Source: Vigna angularis (Eukaryota > Streptophyta > Magnoliopsida > Fabales > Fabaceae). From it: DNA of 64,000 nt. Both the position numbers and the translations under genes were made by a program. The stretch covers positions 13,705,388 to 13,769,387 of the forward strand of contig NC_068980.1 of NCBI RefSeq assembly GCF_016808095.1. The letters are read 5' to 3'. Below the pieces are notes generated by a model. It saw only the letters and a list, made by a program, of their open reading frames with translations. It did no database searches and was not told where the DNA came from. Numbering within the stretch: the first letter of the stretch is position 1; the number at the start of each line of letters is the position of its first letter. Positions 11,861 to 24,898 of the stretch are shown here, in pieces.

Positions 11861-14041
11861 CTATTTACACTGATCCTCACCAGACTTAGCCTTCAAAATT
11901 AGCCCAGTGACAAGGCGATGAAGTTTTTGAGACCCTGGACCAGGTTTGAGTTTATAAATGTTCCCAATCTCAGAACATTTGGGTCTTCCAGCACACCAGC
12001 CGCCAAGAGGGAATAGTCCATTTCTCCTACGGAGAATTTTCTTATCAATCACATCCAAGGATGGATCATCTTGATTAAATTTTCTAGCAAAGGCAGCACC
12101 ACTTTCAAACATTTTATCTGTGTCATTAATGTTAAGCACATGAGGGTGCTGTTTAGGAGGGTTGTCCCAGGAAATATAATGCAAGTCATTATTGACAATG
12201 GTTTTAGCTAACTCTGGCACATTGCATGCAACAGTCTGAAAGTATCCTTCAGGGGAAGACAAAAAATTAGTGTAGTACATGAGAAGGGTTCTTGGCAGAT
12301 TGTCCCATCCCCATATAATATACTCAACAAAGTCATGTGACAAAACCATCCATGCTGAACCTGCAATGTGTGTACAATAATTCAACACAAAATCTTCAGA
12401 AAGCAATGTAAAAGGAATGCATCTAATAATGTAAAGGACTTGTACGCTATCATGTATGATTGTTATTAACTTATACAATCACTATCTTAAAAATCATCTC
12501 TAACACGATTTAACATGGGTTAACAGTGTAAGGATATTTTATACTGTCAGGTGCATAGATTTTAAACTTAAGTAAACAATGCAAGTGGGAAATTGATGAT
12601 AAGCCAGAAACCAGCCATGGTAACTTATATGGACTAGAAGGAGAATTACTCGATTGAAGGTTAAAGAATGATCAGTCCTCCCTCCCCAGCCACAAAAACA
12701 AATTTTCCTAGTCCAAATGCCCAAACAGAGAATCTCTCATGAAACAAGCACATTTCATGGATTGTAAGAACATAAGTTATTTAAAATACACATGGAGACA
12801 TTTGAATTCCACATTGAGAAGCTATGTCCTTCTAGAAAATTAAATGAACCAGATAACTTATTAAGATATCAGAACCAAGGTTATACTTTCTTATCAAAAC
12901 TAGTCTCTGCAACTACAGTATATACCTGACTTCATTCTCTAAGACTGTACCATTCTCCTAATTTGCATGTCAACCTTTAGAAAAGCGACTATTGACAAAG
13001 AAATAGATGGTAAAGAGGAGAACACTAACCAGTGAAAAGTTTAAATGCTGTTGGCAAGGGTCTCTTAGGTTCGACCCAAAATACATCAGATTTGTTTGAC
13101 ATGTAAAGCCCGGGGTCTACAATTAAAGGCATTGCTCGCTTATCACTGCATATGGTTCAAATTATCATTATATATGTAAATACAGGTCTCATATGTCATG
13201 GGGGGAGGGGACAATTCGTTATCCTATGTCAAGGCTGTTTGTATCATATGAATAAGAGAAGCAAGAACTTACAACTTCCATCCTAAGTGACTAGTGTGCT
13301 CAATGAAGTTAAGGCCTCTATCTAAATCTGAAAAAGTAAATAGTAGATCTGCACAAAATTAATTTCATATTAGTCTAACAGTAACTGGGCAGAAAAAGTT
13401 GTAGTCCTAAAAAGTATGAGTCAGAACAAATTAAAATAGAAACAACGTAGGATAATAAAGTTACCATCCTGAGTCACAAGAGGATAGTCTGAAGCACTAA
13501 GATTAATGAACCAATCCCAATCTTTACTTCTCTTGAGCAGAATGGCACAAGCATGAAGAGTATTAGAAACCATGGTTGGTCCTCGGTAAGTGACCATGTT
13601 AGACTTTGTGATGAAATAAACGTTTCCAACCTCAGCGAAAACATGTTGTCTTTCAATTCTATGAGCAATCTCATTCCTTTCCTCTATGGGCGATTCAAGG
13701 TCCATATGAACAACATAATGGTTTAGTGGATGATAGAGAGCATGGAGAGTTCTCCAAAGCTTTTCCAAATCACCTTTTGAACCAGACATTAAATAGGCAA
13801 AACGAGGAATCCCAGGCTTAGCCGGTGTCGGAGCAGGAGCAGGAGTAGCCCTCTTCTCCTTCAAAACTGGGGAAGTCTGGTTTGAGCGTAAATGAGATGG
13901 TAGAAAGAAGAACAGTGAATTGATAGAGTGAATTGAAGACACAAGACCCATGTTGAAGGATGTGACTAGAAAGAGCATGCATATGGCTGAACACACTAGG
14001 AAAGGATATAACCATTTCTTCTCTATGTTTAAGAACCCCAT
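11861..14041 (-). CDS. GlcAT14: GT14 beta-glucuronosyltransferase (GlcAT14-like), Core-2/I-branching family, four exons
   Basis: Plant GT14 GlcAT14 enzymes transfer glucuronic acid to the galactan side chains of arabinogalactan proteins in the Golgi (family knowledge). Minus-strand exons: 14041-13465, 13348-13273, 13145-13030, 12360-11861 (stop TAG), about 422 residues, normal for the family. All three introns have GT-AG borders and restore frame. Residues about 11-32 are one hydrophobic segment after MGFLNIEKKW, the signal anchor of a type II Golgi protein. A Pro/Ala-rich stem follows. The catalytic region has RFAYLMSGSKGD (about 80), DWDWFINLSASDYPL (about 174-188), GSAWMVLS (257) and SPEGYFQT (about 292-299), whose Glu corresponds to the catalytic base proposed for C2GnT enzymes. 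The C-terminus ends DQCK, as in the recalled Arabidopsis protein At5g15050 (GlcAT14B). Start chosen because MGFLNIEKKW matches that protein's N-terminus. Confidence 0.93.
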
Positions 14042-15205
14042 AACTGAGAACTATCATGGATAATACTTCACATTCTAGATTCCATTCATAACTTCAACAC
14101 AATTTGACAATTCACCATCAAACAGCCACCACAACACACATATTTAGCATCCTCCTCAAATATCTTCTCAACAACCTCTGCCTTGGAACAGTGTCTGTTG
14201 CATCAAAATCAAATATTATATTCTGGAAACTGTATAGTTCTCTAACTATTTAATAAACGAAGGAATCACAGTTCCGTAATCAAACAGGTTAAGCACCAAT
14301 AAGCAAATCGGTAATTAGAAACACAAAAATATACGCATCTATGCATGTCTGGTGAAACGAGAGACAATCCTGAACATAATGAAAGAATCGAAGAAAAAGA
14401 GGCATAAGAATATTAAAAGCATTAAACAACAACGGATTTTGTCCCTGACAATGACGAGGTGAGAAGAAAAAATATGTAAGCGAATGGCGGAACGAAATTG
14501 ATCACCAGAAAACAATAGCCCGAAAAGGCAACGATCTCTAACAAATCGATAATTACTGAAATTGAATCAAGATGGATTTTTAGCTCAAACAACGGTTCAA
14601 AAATATTTATCAACAGAATATGATCATCAAAAGAACAAAACAACACGAAAAGAAAAGAAAAGAAAATAAAAAGAAGAAACCCCAAATGAACAATTCTTTG
14701 ATTCAATCTTTCACAATCCAAGAAACAGCAGAAACACAGAGGAACAAAGAGAGAGAAAAAGAACCTGCATGAGGAAGAACAGCAGGAGCCGAAACCAAAG
14801 GGTAAGCATATTCAAATAGAAAACATTAAAAGAAATATGTTTAGTGTGAATTATCATTATAATTATTATTATGATTGTGATTATGATTATGCAGATCAAA
14901 GTAATGAATTTACTGCAGAGATAAAGACGAGAGACAAACCAGTTTTGCGATGCAGGAGTTGTCCACGTCTAAGAATGACATGAGAGAGAGTGTGAGAGTG
15001 ACAGAGAGAGAGAATCAAACATTGAACATAAATTGAATAAGAGAAAGAAAGGTGTTTCTTTTGCTTTCGTAACTTCTGAGTTATAGCTTGTAAAATGTAC
15101 GTTCATTTCAAAGTGCTTCAATCTACGTGTCAGACAAAGCGCTTCCATTTCTTTTTGTACCTCTACACACATATTTATCATTTCTAACTTTTTAAATTCT
15201 ACCAA
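14042..15205 (-). other. 5' leader region of the GlcAT14-like gene
   Basis: The minus strand carries a CT-rich leader (about 15020-14941). A possible donor at CTG/GTTTGT (about 14937) and an acceptor at TGCAG/GTTC (about 14766) suggest a 5'UTR intron of about 170 nt. A second UTR intron up to the coding exon is possible. ATT/AT-rich microsatellite DNA lies at about 14846-14890. None of the small ORFs here is supported. Confidence 0.35.
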
Positions 15206-16007
15206 TATAGGTAACCCATTATTAATGCTTTATAATATAAGATAGAGTGAATATAGTTTTTAGATAGAAAATGTAAAGTAGTTTATGTGTATATGAAAAA
15301 AGATTTTTCCCCTTTAAATAGTTTGTAGAAAAATATTGTCCAAATATATTAATAGTATATTTTAATTAGTATTGTGTGATTTTTTATTTATAAAAGCTAC
15401 TAATTATTTGTTATTAGATAATTGTGTTTATGTTGGTTTATAAAGATTGATGTTTTAATAATTTGGATTAGGTTAACGTTGATAAAGAGATGATTGAAAC
15501 AAATTGATGTTACTAGTTGTAAGTGTCTATCATTGTCACAATGCTTGATAAGCCAAACACAAGAGGGGTAATGGAGTTTGTTAAATAAAAATTTCCTTCA
15601 ATTAGTTCTATTTGGAGAATTTATTATTCGTCGAAATCATTAATTATCTGAAGAGAGAATGGATTATTATTTTTTGTTTTATTCAATAATTTATTAGGGT
15701 AATTAATTGTGAATTGAATATATAAAAATTAACAAAATTTAACGATAACCTGATTCATAATATTTTCATCAATTGAGGTTAACCGGTTTAAGATTAATAC
15801 ATATACAATACTGTTTTAAAAACATACTCATAAGAAAATTATGAGAATTGATTTTATTATATTAGAGCCGAGAAAAAAATCATAAAATCTTTTAGAAAAA
15901 TTTACAAAGACTTATTATTGATTATTTTCATGTAAATTTTAATTTTCTAAAAATATAATTTTTCTACATTATTTATGGAATTTTCAACTATTAGTTGTTT
16001 TACAAGC
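15206..16007. other. AT-rich intergenic DNA
   Basis: Nothing recognisable; no ORF, no inverted or tandem repeat of note. The last five bases (CAAGC) are the left copy of the target duplication of the next element. Confidence 0.5.
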
Positions 16008-18092
16008 TGTCAGGACCATTAAATTCAGAGAAAAGTAGAATCCAGGTGTATGCAGCTGGTTGGACCGAGTGATTTTACGGTAGTATATAAGTAAATTTTT
16101 CAAAACTTTGAGCCACTTTCTGCATGCACCTCTTCTCTCCAAATTTCTGAGTTTTATTTTCTCCTCCTTCTCTTTAAAATTCTCACATTTTCCTTCTTTT
16201 GATCATCAACCAGGCGGTGCCTGAGTTTTTCCCCTGGTGGCAAGAGTCTCTCTTTTCATCAATCGAGTTGTTGTTGGAGTTGGTAAGTTAAATTCACTCG
16301 TTCTTTGAAGTTTCTGTATTTTCTTATACATGCGAGCACTGTTCAGCTTGCATGTGTTCATCATCTACTTCTCTGAAGTTGTTTTCTGTCTTTGATCCTC
16401 TAGTTGGTTCATTTTCACCGATCGGAAAGTAGTAGGTTGCCTTAGAAGCTGAATTCTGGTTAGTCAACACTGTGGAAGCGTAGGAAGTGTCTGGTTTATT
16501 TGAGGTAAGGGAAGCTAGTAATTTAATTATGTTTGTTTATGTTTGAAATGATTGGTTGAACGTGTGCATGTGTGATTAATTTGATATTTGCTTGATTTCT
16601 GTGTATTGCCGAGACCTGTGAACTCGTTGAGAAGTTCTGTAGTATTTTGTAGAATGCAGAGCGCTTATTGTTGAACGCTTGGTCAGGTCATGTACTCGGG
16701 CTTAGCGGTAGTCGTTTTTTTCGTGATAATTTAACGTAGTGTTGTTCGGTTTAGTATTGACATTCAGTTTTAAAAATACTTGTTTTCGAACTCGGCAGTC
16801 TTCGGATTGGTATTAACGTTCGTTCTTAGTCGTACTATGTTTAACGTTCGGTTTTTAGTAGTATTCGGTAGTCATAGTGATCGGCCTGCTCGGTCCTTAA
16901 CCGGGTTTGGTCTCTTTAGTTTTACAGATGTTGAACGTTCGGTCTTAGGTGTGTGAGTCATTTTTTATAACACTCGGTCTGAGCTATATGTATTCATTTT
17001 AAGTTTTTAAGCGTTCATTTTAAACTCTTAGGGTTGGGCTAAGCTCCTAGTAGTCGGTTTTTCTCTAGTAATCAGCCAGTATTTACGTTCGGCAGTTTCT
17101 TCAGTTTTATTTATTGTGAACCGTTCGGTCCTGTCCTTTTGGTAAGTGTGAATGTGTTCGGTCTCCAATGTTCACAGGTTTTTTTTTAGTGAAAATATAA
17201 ATCATGAATGACTAAGTATGTTAAATTATGAGAATTATGCTTTCAAATACTATGGAAGAGAATTCCATGGCGGAATGTCTCGTGGATGATTATTGAATTG
17301 TAAAATATGAATATGGATATTGCTAAGCTGGCGTTCATCCTGAAATTCTATGAGTATCATTCTCACATAGAGAGAGATATTTCATTTGTGAGAATAGGAG
17401 GAGGTCCTACCACTTCATGGTGCTGAGGTAGGTATTATGAGATTAACCTTGGGTAGTAGCTTGATTGGTGTCAGCTATTACACTACCACAAGTGCAAGGA
17501 CGACTGTAGCTACATATTTATACAATCCGGATGGTCAAGTCAGGTGTTCGGTCTATGCATGATTTGTGGTATTAGGCTTGTATATGATTGCTTGTATTCG
17601 GTGTTTGCATGATGTATCGTTCGGTTGTGTACGGTTTAAACTTGCATGAAATGTATAGGTGTGTTTATAATTAAATTACATTAGCTTACCCTACTTTCTT
17701 GTTTTTACTTGTATTGTCCGTCCGGTTACCTTTTCTTTTGCAATGATCATCCTGTGGATGTGAGCAGAAGGCGATGAGTGTTCGGTGGAGCAAGCGTTGG
17801 AAGGCGAGGATCCTGTTGCTTAGGTTAGGACCGCTTGGTCATCAGTTGTATATAGTTTTAGCTTATCTTTTGTAAACTGATCGGTTTATACAGGGTGTTG
17901 TATCACCGTTCGGTTTATCTCTATATTATGTATCAAACTTATGGTACTATGTAAAGTGTTTGTTTGTTTTATGGTTATTTTTGGATAACTGTAATGTTAA
18001 ATATTTTACTAAATCTTATAGAACTGATCTATCATATTGTTATATGTGATTAATCTAAGATATAGTATTATGTTATATTTTGGGATGTTACA
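16008..18092 (+). mobile_element. Solo LTR, Tekay/Del-like gypsy, TSD CAAGC
   Basis: The segment begins TGTCAGGACC and ends GGGATGTTACA, matching the TGT...ACA ends of chromovirus-type gypsy LTRs. It is flanked by CAAGC at 16003-16007 and 18093-18097. No primer-binding site or coding domain follows, so it is a solo LTR of about 2.1 kb. The interior is unusually rich in TTCGGT (well over ten copies between 16740 and 17900). Internal landmarks GGTGCCTGAG, TTGAGGTAAGGGAAGCTAG and GATGTGAGCAGAAG recur in the elements at 18304 and 63452. The Tekay/Del label rests on the end sequences only. Confidence 0.8.
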
Positions 18093-18303
18093 CAAGCAAA
18101 TAATATAATTGAAGAAATATACATTCACATAATCAGATTAAAATCTTCATTAGGGTAAGCTGTATTTTTTTTAATAGTATATTGAATCATTTTTATCCTT
18201 CTCATGAGATTTATGAAAATTGTAAATTTCAATAGTTTTACTCTAGTAGAAAGAAATAATATAATGTCGATTTAGTCAAGAAAAATTGTTTCTTGTATAA
18301 AGT

Positions 18304-20677
18304 TATAATTTTGAAGTTTCATCAACTTATTTGGGCATGAGCTGGTGGGAATTTTGGACTAACTTTCTCTTATAACTTGAATTAGATAATATGAAAATTG
18401 TAAAAATCTAGAAAATAGAGTATTAGAGTTGATAGGTGTTTTAAAATAATGAGACCGTATATTTTTAATTTTAAAATAATTCAATAATATAAATAGAATT
18501 TCACAAACTCATCTCATTATCTAAAACACTAACCATCTCTAGAACTCTTTCTATGAGTTCCCTCTCTCTTCTCTCTACAATTTCTTACTCTTTGATCATC
18601 TGTTTAACAATCAAGAAGTGTCTAGGAGATCACTGCAGTACATTCTCCAATATCTATCGATCAGTTTCTATTCTAGAGCAAGTAAGTTTCGACTTTTTTT
18701 TTCCTTTGGTTCTTAGTTTGAGATCATGCATAGGGTAGTACGTTTGACTTTCTTTTCTAGTTCCTTGTTGATAAGGGGTTCTAAGGACTCTCTTTGATCA
18801 CAATTCTATGTTCTGTAGGTGTTTCTAAAGTTCCTTGAGATATAAGCAAGGGTAGTACGTCATGTAGAGTTTGGTCGTATTCTCTTTAAGGTAAGGAAAG
18901 CTAGTGTTTATTTATAAAATATGAAATTTACAAGTATGATTGGTAGTTGTTGAAATGATATGTTGATATAGGGAAACTGCATTAATTGTGATAGTGTTAA
19001 ATTGTCTTTAATAAGTGTAATTCGTTGTGTGATGCTTGATGCTGAGTATGATTGTGTTGTGGTTTGGAATTGTCTAGTGAAATGTTGTTGTTATAGAGAT
19101 TTATGACGTGAAATTGGTGTAGTGTAGAGAAGTAAAAAGTAAGTTGGGTTATAAGTCATTTTTGGGTCTAAAATGGGGTGTGAAAGGTGAAATTTTAATG
19201 TACATGTTGAATGAATTGAATTGAGTTTTTGGGTTGACTCTAGTGTCATTTAGGACTTGTTGGAACTTTGAGATAGGGGAAATCTAGTGTAGAATTCATG
19301 AGTTAGTTATCGAGAGTGTATTTGCATAGTTATTGGTTCATTTAAGTGGTTTTGAGTAGTGAAGTTTTAAAGGAGTAGGTTTGTGTTGTAGTGGATAATT
19401 TATGGTTAGTTTTTATCCTCTTTCTAATTAATTTAGGTCCCTAGTTTGTTAAATTGGTGAATTAGAAGGAGTAGAAGTGAAATTAGGTAGTTTAGAGTAG
19501 TCAAGTTGGTGTGGGGTAGCTACTTTGAGTTAGCAATTTGATTTTAGATGTTTAATAGTGCCTAGGAGGTCATATGGATCAATTAAATATGTGTAGGGAG
19601 TAATTGAGGTCAAATTATAGGTATTTTGGGTTCTGGTGTGGCGCTCAGCGATAATCAGCGGGGAGCGCCAAAAGTGTGAGAGGTTTGGCACCTAGCTGTT
19701 AGGGGGTGGCGCTTAAGCGCTAGAATTGCGAGAAGAATGACACTTAACAATGGGAAGGTGTCAGTCAGCGCCACTCTGTGTAGCTTTTTAGTTTGGTTTG
19801 TCTCCTTATATGGCTTTTGTGGTTTCTTTTAGGGATTCTATGATCTTGTATGACATGTTTGGTATGTTTTATGAAAGATAATGGGGATTTTGAATGATGT
19901 TAAAGTATGGATCAAGGTGTGATATGGAATAAGAATTTCTAAGGAGAAATTCTAAATGGTTGTTCAAAGTAATGTATTGATGTGGGGACTCAGTATTGGA
20001 AATTATCCTGACAATCCAATAATCGCTCAATCTCATATAGAGAAGGAAATTATGTGGTAAAGAGAGCAGGAGATCTTAGTCTATGGTTTTATGTTCTTTG
20101 TCCATAGGTAGTCGACATATTAACCTTGTGTGGTTGCTTCGGGGGGGGCAACTGTTCCACCACTACAAGTACAAAAACTTGTCTCATTTTGACATCAATA
20201 CATATATTTGGATGGTCTTGTCTAGGTCCATAACATATTTAGGATTATTGAATTACTTTATATGAAATACGATGTATGATGAAGTCTTATTATTCCATGT
20301 TTGATTCTTGTTTCATTAGCTTACCCTTTTGTATGTTTCCTTGTTGGTTGCTTTGTGGATGTTTCGTTCTTTTGTTATGATCATCTAGTGGGTGTGAGCA
20401 GAGGATGATGATTTCACAATGAAGTAGACTTTGGAGGGTGATGTTGTAAATATATAGTTTTGTAGTGTGCACCTTTTGTATAGATGCAATTTGAGTTAAA
20501 TCTTAAGTAGATATCTATCTCCTTCTCTTTTGGGTTTTGTAAATATATAATAATCTTATAGTTATGTTGCATACTTGTATGAATATTTTATATTTCCTTT
20601 AAGTTTAGTTGTTCTATCTTAGTGATCATGTGATAACTCTTTTATAGTATTTATACTATTTGAAATGAGATGTTACA
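18304..20677 (+). mobile_element. Second LTR related to the 16008 element
   Basis: It shares landmarks with the upstream solo LTR in the same order: the CT-rich leader ending in GATCATCTG, AGAGCAAGTAAGTTT, AAGGTAAGGAAAGCTAG and GGGTGTGAGCAGAGGATGATG. It ends GATGTTACA at 20677. The right border is clear. The left border is tentative: AAAGT at 18299-18303 matches AAAGT at 20678-20682, but the first bases would then be TATAAT rather than TGT. It also contains GGCGCT/AGCGCC-rich palindromes near 19630-19770. No coding domains are present, so it is a solo LTR or remnant. Confidence 0.6.
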
Positions 20678-20879
20678 AAAGTTGTTATGCAAAATAAGTT
20701 GTTTTGGTTCTTTAAAACCCCTTGGAAGGTTAGGATTGACTAAAATGACTATAAAAATATGTTATTTCCACCATTTTTCTTTGAGTTTCAAGTTATCACT
20801 CAAACAATATGACATTCAAGCATTTTGGTTTGAGTGTCATGTTATCCCTCAAATAATGTGATATTCAAGATGCGAGTAA

Positions 20880-22582
20880 TCATTACATGCATTGTTCAAT
20901 GTCAATTTAGTATATCATTAATGAGTGCATATTTATGCCCACATTTATGCTTTAAAATTCAAAATTTTGATGAGATCATGTGCTTAACTTGTTGATTTAA
21001 AGTGAATTTGTGATGATTGGATTTATTGGGTTTGGGAATAAAAAGAGCTTAAAAAGTGATTTTTGATTGCATAAATTATTCTTGGATATATATTCTTACG
21101 TTTATTTGTGCAGCTGAAATTACAAGTTTATTGGTCCAAAGATGCAAAAATGAGGTCCAAAACCAGATTTTGTTTGGAAAAGAATATACAAATGGGCCAA
21201 ACAAATAGTTTTTACTACTACATCCCCCTAAATTTCCCTACACCCCCTTTTTCTAAACCAGACCCAACAATCAGATTTTACCCTTGCACCCCCTAAATTT
21301 CCCTACCCACACCATGTCACCTCATCCCTCTTGCCACACAGCCTTGCCTTCTACACACAAAAACCCTAATTCCCTTACCCTTGTCGCTGCCACTACTGCA
21401 TCGTTAGCCGCTGCGAGATAACCCTAATTCACCATGCTGCCACCGTCAGCTACCTTGTCGTCGTGCCGCAACCATGGCAGTCACCCAAACCGCCACCATC
21501 AATTGTGATTCCCAGGTCGCGCAATCCAACCCTAGCCACCATCTTCCTCTTATCTCAGACCAACCACCATCAACCTAAAATCGCATCAGGCTGCCGCTTA
21601 ACCCTAATTTGTGTCGCTATTCATTCTCAAACTCCTCAGCTGGAAGCCATCATCCACCACTCCTCTCACTTTTATTTCATCATGTGTTTCACTCTATTCA
21701 TGGAGGGCTAAGCTTCTAGGGCTATTCCACTATAATTTCATTATGGATTCTGAGGTTAAGTTGAATTAATGAATTTTTTTCTTTTTATTATTGATTTGAG
21801 TTATTCTTCTTCTATGTCTTTCATCTCTCAATCATATTAAAAGCAATGATTTTTGCATCATAAGGTGTTTGAATCTACATGCATATTAATCATATGAGTA
21901 CAAGGGTTTCTAGGTTTGATTGAGAATCTACTTTGATTGAATTTAGGAACTTTCATATTATTAAACGAGTTTTTGCTATCAATTGAGAATGTACTTTGAT
22001 TGGTGGTAATAATTTCAACTATAACTAATTGAGAATTTACTTTGATTAATTAGCTTTTAATTTGGTTAGGAGACTTAATAATAGACATGATTAAACACAA
22101 TAGAATTTGTTTGAGAATTTACTTTGGTTGAATTCATTGTGAATAATCTAGAAAGGTCTTGCATTTGATTGAGAATCTACTTTGGTTAACTACATGATCG
22201 CCCTCAAATTAATTAAGAATGTACTTTAATTAATTTGAAACTTAAACAATAATCAATTGAACAATGATTCGTGGATAACCGATGATGAATCTATCTTGGA
22301 AAAGCAGTGGAATTAACCTATTTCATCATAATTGTTTCTAAGTTTCCTTTTTGTTCTTCAAACATTCTTGAAACATTAATTCCATTAGCATAGTTTCTCA
22401 CTTTCATTCTTGAGCATTGTATAGCATTCATAAGATTCAAATATTGAAAAGTAATTATGTATTCGTTGGGAGACGACTCAGGGTTACTTTAACCCTATCT
22501 ACTTTCTTGACTACTGACTTGACAATACAGAAGTTGTCTTGAAAAGTAGTATTAATTTGATAACTTCAACGACAACGTATCA
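20880..22582 (+). repeat. Probable Athila/Calypso-like LTR remnant
   Basis: The right part reads CGTTGGGAGACGACTCAGGG followed by about 130 bp to CAACGTATCA at 22582. This is the kind of U5 end I know from legume Athila/Calypso LTRs. The left part has an LTR-like GCCCA-rich leader. In between, at about 21910-22300, the phrase ATTGAGAATCTACTTTGATT recurs about seven times with small changes. I see no primer-binding site after 22582 and could not fix the left border or a target duplication. The ORF at 21463-21711 is Pro/His-rich and not recognisable. Confidence 0.4.
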
Positions 22583-22599
22583 ATCATCATGATCATTTA

Positions 22600-22960
22600 A
22601 GTAAAATTGTATGTTGCACAAACTATGACTTTGGACTTCAAAGACTGGCTTCATGTTGTTGTTTCAATTGACGAGTTAAGGTCTCTGTTTTTTTCCGCAT
22701 GTTCCTCGGGTCAATTTGAAGTTGCCTACTAAGTTTCTCATTTTTGCCCAGTAGTTGTTGAATTTGATTTTGGATAGTATTCATGGAATTTAGATCCATC
22801 TCTCGTGTTGTTTAAAACATGCCAGGTTTGTTGTTAGGATAAATAAGTAAGGTTGAGGATAACTTTACCAAGACCCCACGATGGGTGTTAGATGTTCTTA
22901 CCGAGCTTTAATTTTGGGTCTGATGAGACACGTGGTGGAATCCTAAGGATGTCTTTGTCT
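22600..22960 (-). pseudogene. Antisense 5' end of a gypsy element: primer-site-like sequence and gag start
   Basis: On the minus strand, ACACCCATCGTGGGGTCTTGG (within about 22865-22890) resembles the GGCGCCCACCGTGGGG primer-binding region of Tat-type gypsy elements. About 70 bp downstream an ATG at 22799 opens MDLNSMNTIQNQIQQLLGK, then NEKLSRQLQ, a Gln-rich start like that of gag in such elements. The frame soon decays. The segment to its right (22960-23340) would be the matching LTR end. Orientation is opposite to the flanking copia element. Confidence 0.35.
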
Positions 22961-23013
22961 AACAGGTAAATCTAGACTAGGAAAGATTCACTTCAAAAGA
23001 CTCTCTTATTCTT

Positions 23014-23338
23014 AAGTAAGAGATTTTTTTTGGATATATTTAAGATATGAGTGAAAGTACGAGAAATGATTCATTGAGCAGTACTTTCCTGATCAACCTC
23101 CTTATATGGAATTAGGTGAATATGGTTGTTGTGATTAAGCATCTTAATAATAATTGTGAATAATCATCTCATAAAGCAAAAGTTTTTTTGAGTCTGCTTA
23201 GATATAACTGAAAGTATGAAAAATAATTTAGTAAGTGATACTTTCTTGATCAAGCTCGTTATATGAAATTAGAAGAATATAATCGTTATAATTAAACATC
23301 TTGATAATAATGATGAATAATCATCTCATAAGTATAAC
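23014..23338. repeat. Two tandem copies of a roughly 160-bp unit
   Basis: TAGATATAACTGAAAGTATGA and the preceding and following bases at 23170-23338 repeat the 23014-23166 block (TAAGATATGAGTGAAAGTAC...AATAATCATCTCATAA) with roughly 20 percent mismatch. Both copies end in AATAATCATCTCATAA. Confidence 0.7.
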
Positions 23339-23452
23339 CATAATGACTATATGCATTAGATGTCTATTTATTAATAAAAAAAATGTTGAGTTTTAATTAG
23401 GATGAGAAATATTTTCACCCCAATGCCTAATCCAAAATAAAAATGTTCAACA

Positions 23453-23882
23453 TGTTAGCCTTTATATAGTAGAGAGGTTACAATATAGTGCCTCCATTTT
23501 TTAAGGTTATATTTTCTCCCATTTATTTTATTTCTTTTCAGTTAGGATCCTTTTGAAAGTGGTCCATTTTTAAAAACTGTTTTTAAACGTGCGTGAATGT
23601 GTCGTGATCCCGCAATAAACTCTTCCAACGTTAAAAGACTTTGTGATGATTTTGGAAATATACAGAAATTTGAATAATCTGGTCACTAAGTCTACTCTTT
23701 ACTTCATATACATCACCATCATGTTTTAAGAGGAAGGGTTCATAAACTAGATGCTAAGCAAGCATACAACAATGGTCGGAGGTTGTTCTTTCTGCTTCCA
23801 ATTTTCTTATAATCTAAATATGCTTAAATGTGCTTGTTTGACATATTTAGATTTATTGAATCTTTAGTATAAATCTGTTTCA
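23453..23882 (+). repeat. 5' LTR of the copia element
   Basis: Starts TGTTAGCC, ends TGTTTCA, and aligns end to end with 29232-29662. Confidence 0.95.
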
Positions 23883-23884
23883 TT

Positions 23885-23896
23885 TGGTATCAGAGC
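23885..23896 (+). other. Primer-binding site, initiator tRNA-Met
   Basis: TGGTATCAGAGC two bases after the LTR is the standard complement of the 3' end of initiator methionine tRNA used by plant copia elements. Confidence 0.95.
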
Positions 23897-24251
23897 ATGT
23901 TTATCCTCTGCCTTGTCTGGTTTACTCCTCTATGTATTGTGTTTTTTAATCTTATCAATTGTTTTGAAACTGGGTAGAAACAAGAAAGCTTTCTGTGATG
24001 GAATGTTTTGATGCCCTCATATATTATTTTGGGTTTGCGTTTAGTATACGCTTTGTTTGGGACCCATGTGAAGGTTGAAGATGATCGAAATGCTTTTTGT
24101 TTTTGCGTTTCATTTTGGGCATCTATCAGAAAAGTATATTTCAGTTTTTATTTTCTTCTTTACCTGCATACATACGCTAGAGGTTGAAGGTACGCTGCTG
24201 CTTCTGGTTTTTTAATTAAGACTTGTCCTTTCGTTCTGCACACATGTTAAT

Positions 24252-24388
<137 letters not shown>

Positions 24389-24898
24389 TGTTATGATAGG
24401 CACAATTTTTTATACACGCAATTAAATTAAAAGTATAGGAAGGCAAGTGGAATTTATACTAATATTTAATGTTAGTATAATAAATTTAAATATTATATGT
24501 TTATAATATGATTTTTATATTTTATTTTGATTAAATATAAGATCTTTAGAGAATATTAATGTTTAGTGATAAATATGATTTTTAACAATTAGAGAGTAGC
24601 CACAACATCTTTAATTAATTAAATTATATTATAAAGATCACTTTATTGAAACATTAATTGTAATTAATTATATATAATGTGATGAGATATACCCACAAGA
24701 TTTTTCTTACATTTATATGATTAATTAGGATAAAATATATATTATAATTCTTAATTTTCCCACAGGAATTAGGAAATGTGATATAATTTAATAATTTTAC
24801 CATAAAGTTAAATGAGTCTAATTGAGTAAGACTTTAGGCCACAGGCAAGTTTTATGTTAATAGACCCATTTGTAAAGACATGTTTGCATTGGTAAAAC

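Noticed and set aside
14422..14721. 99-residue minus-strand ORF upstream of the GT14 gene
   Set aside because: Low-complexity hydrophobic translation of AT-rich leader or intron DNA.
21463..21711. 82-residue Pro/His-rich ORF
   Set aside because: Lies in a CCA-rich LTR leader; no recognisable domain.
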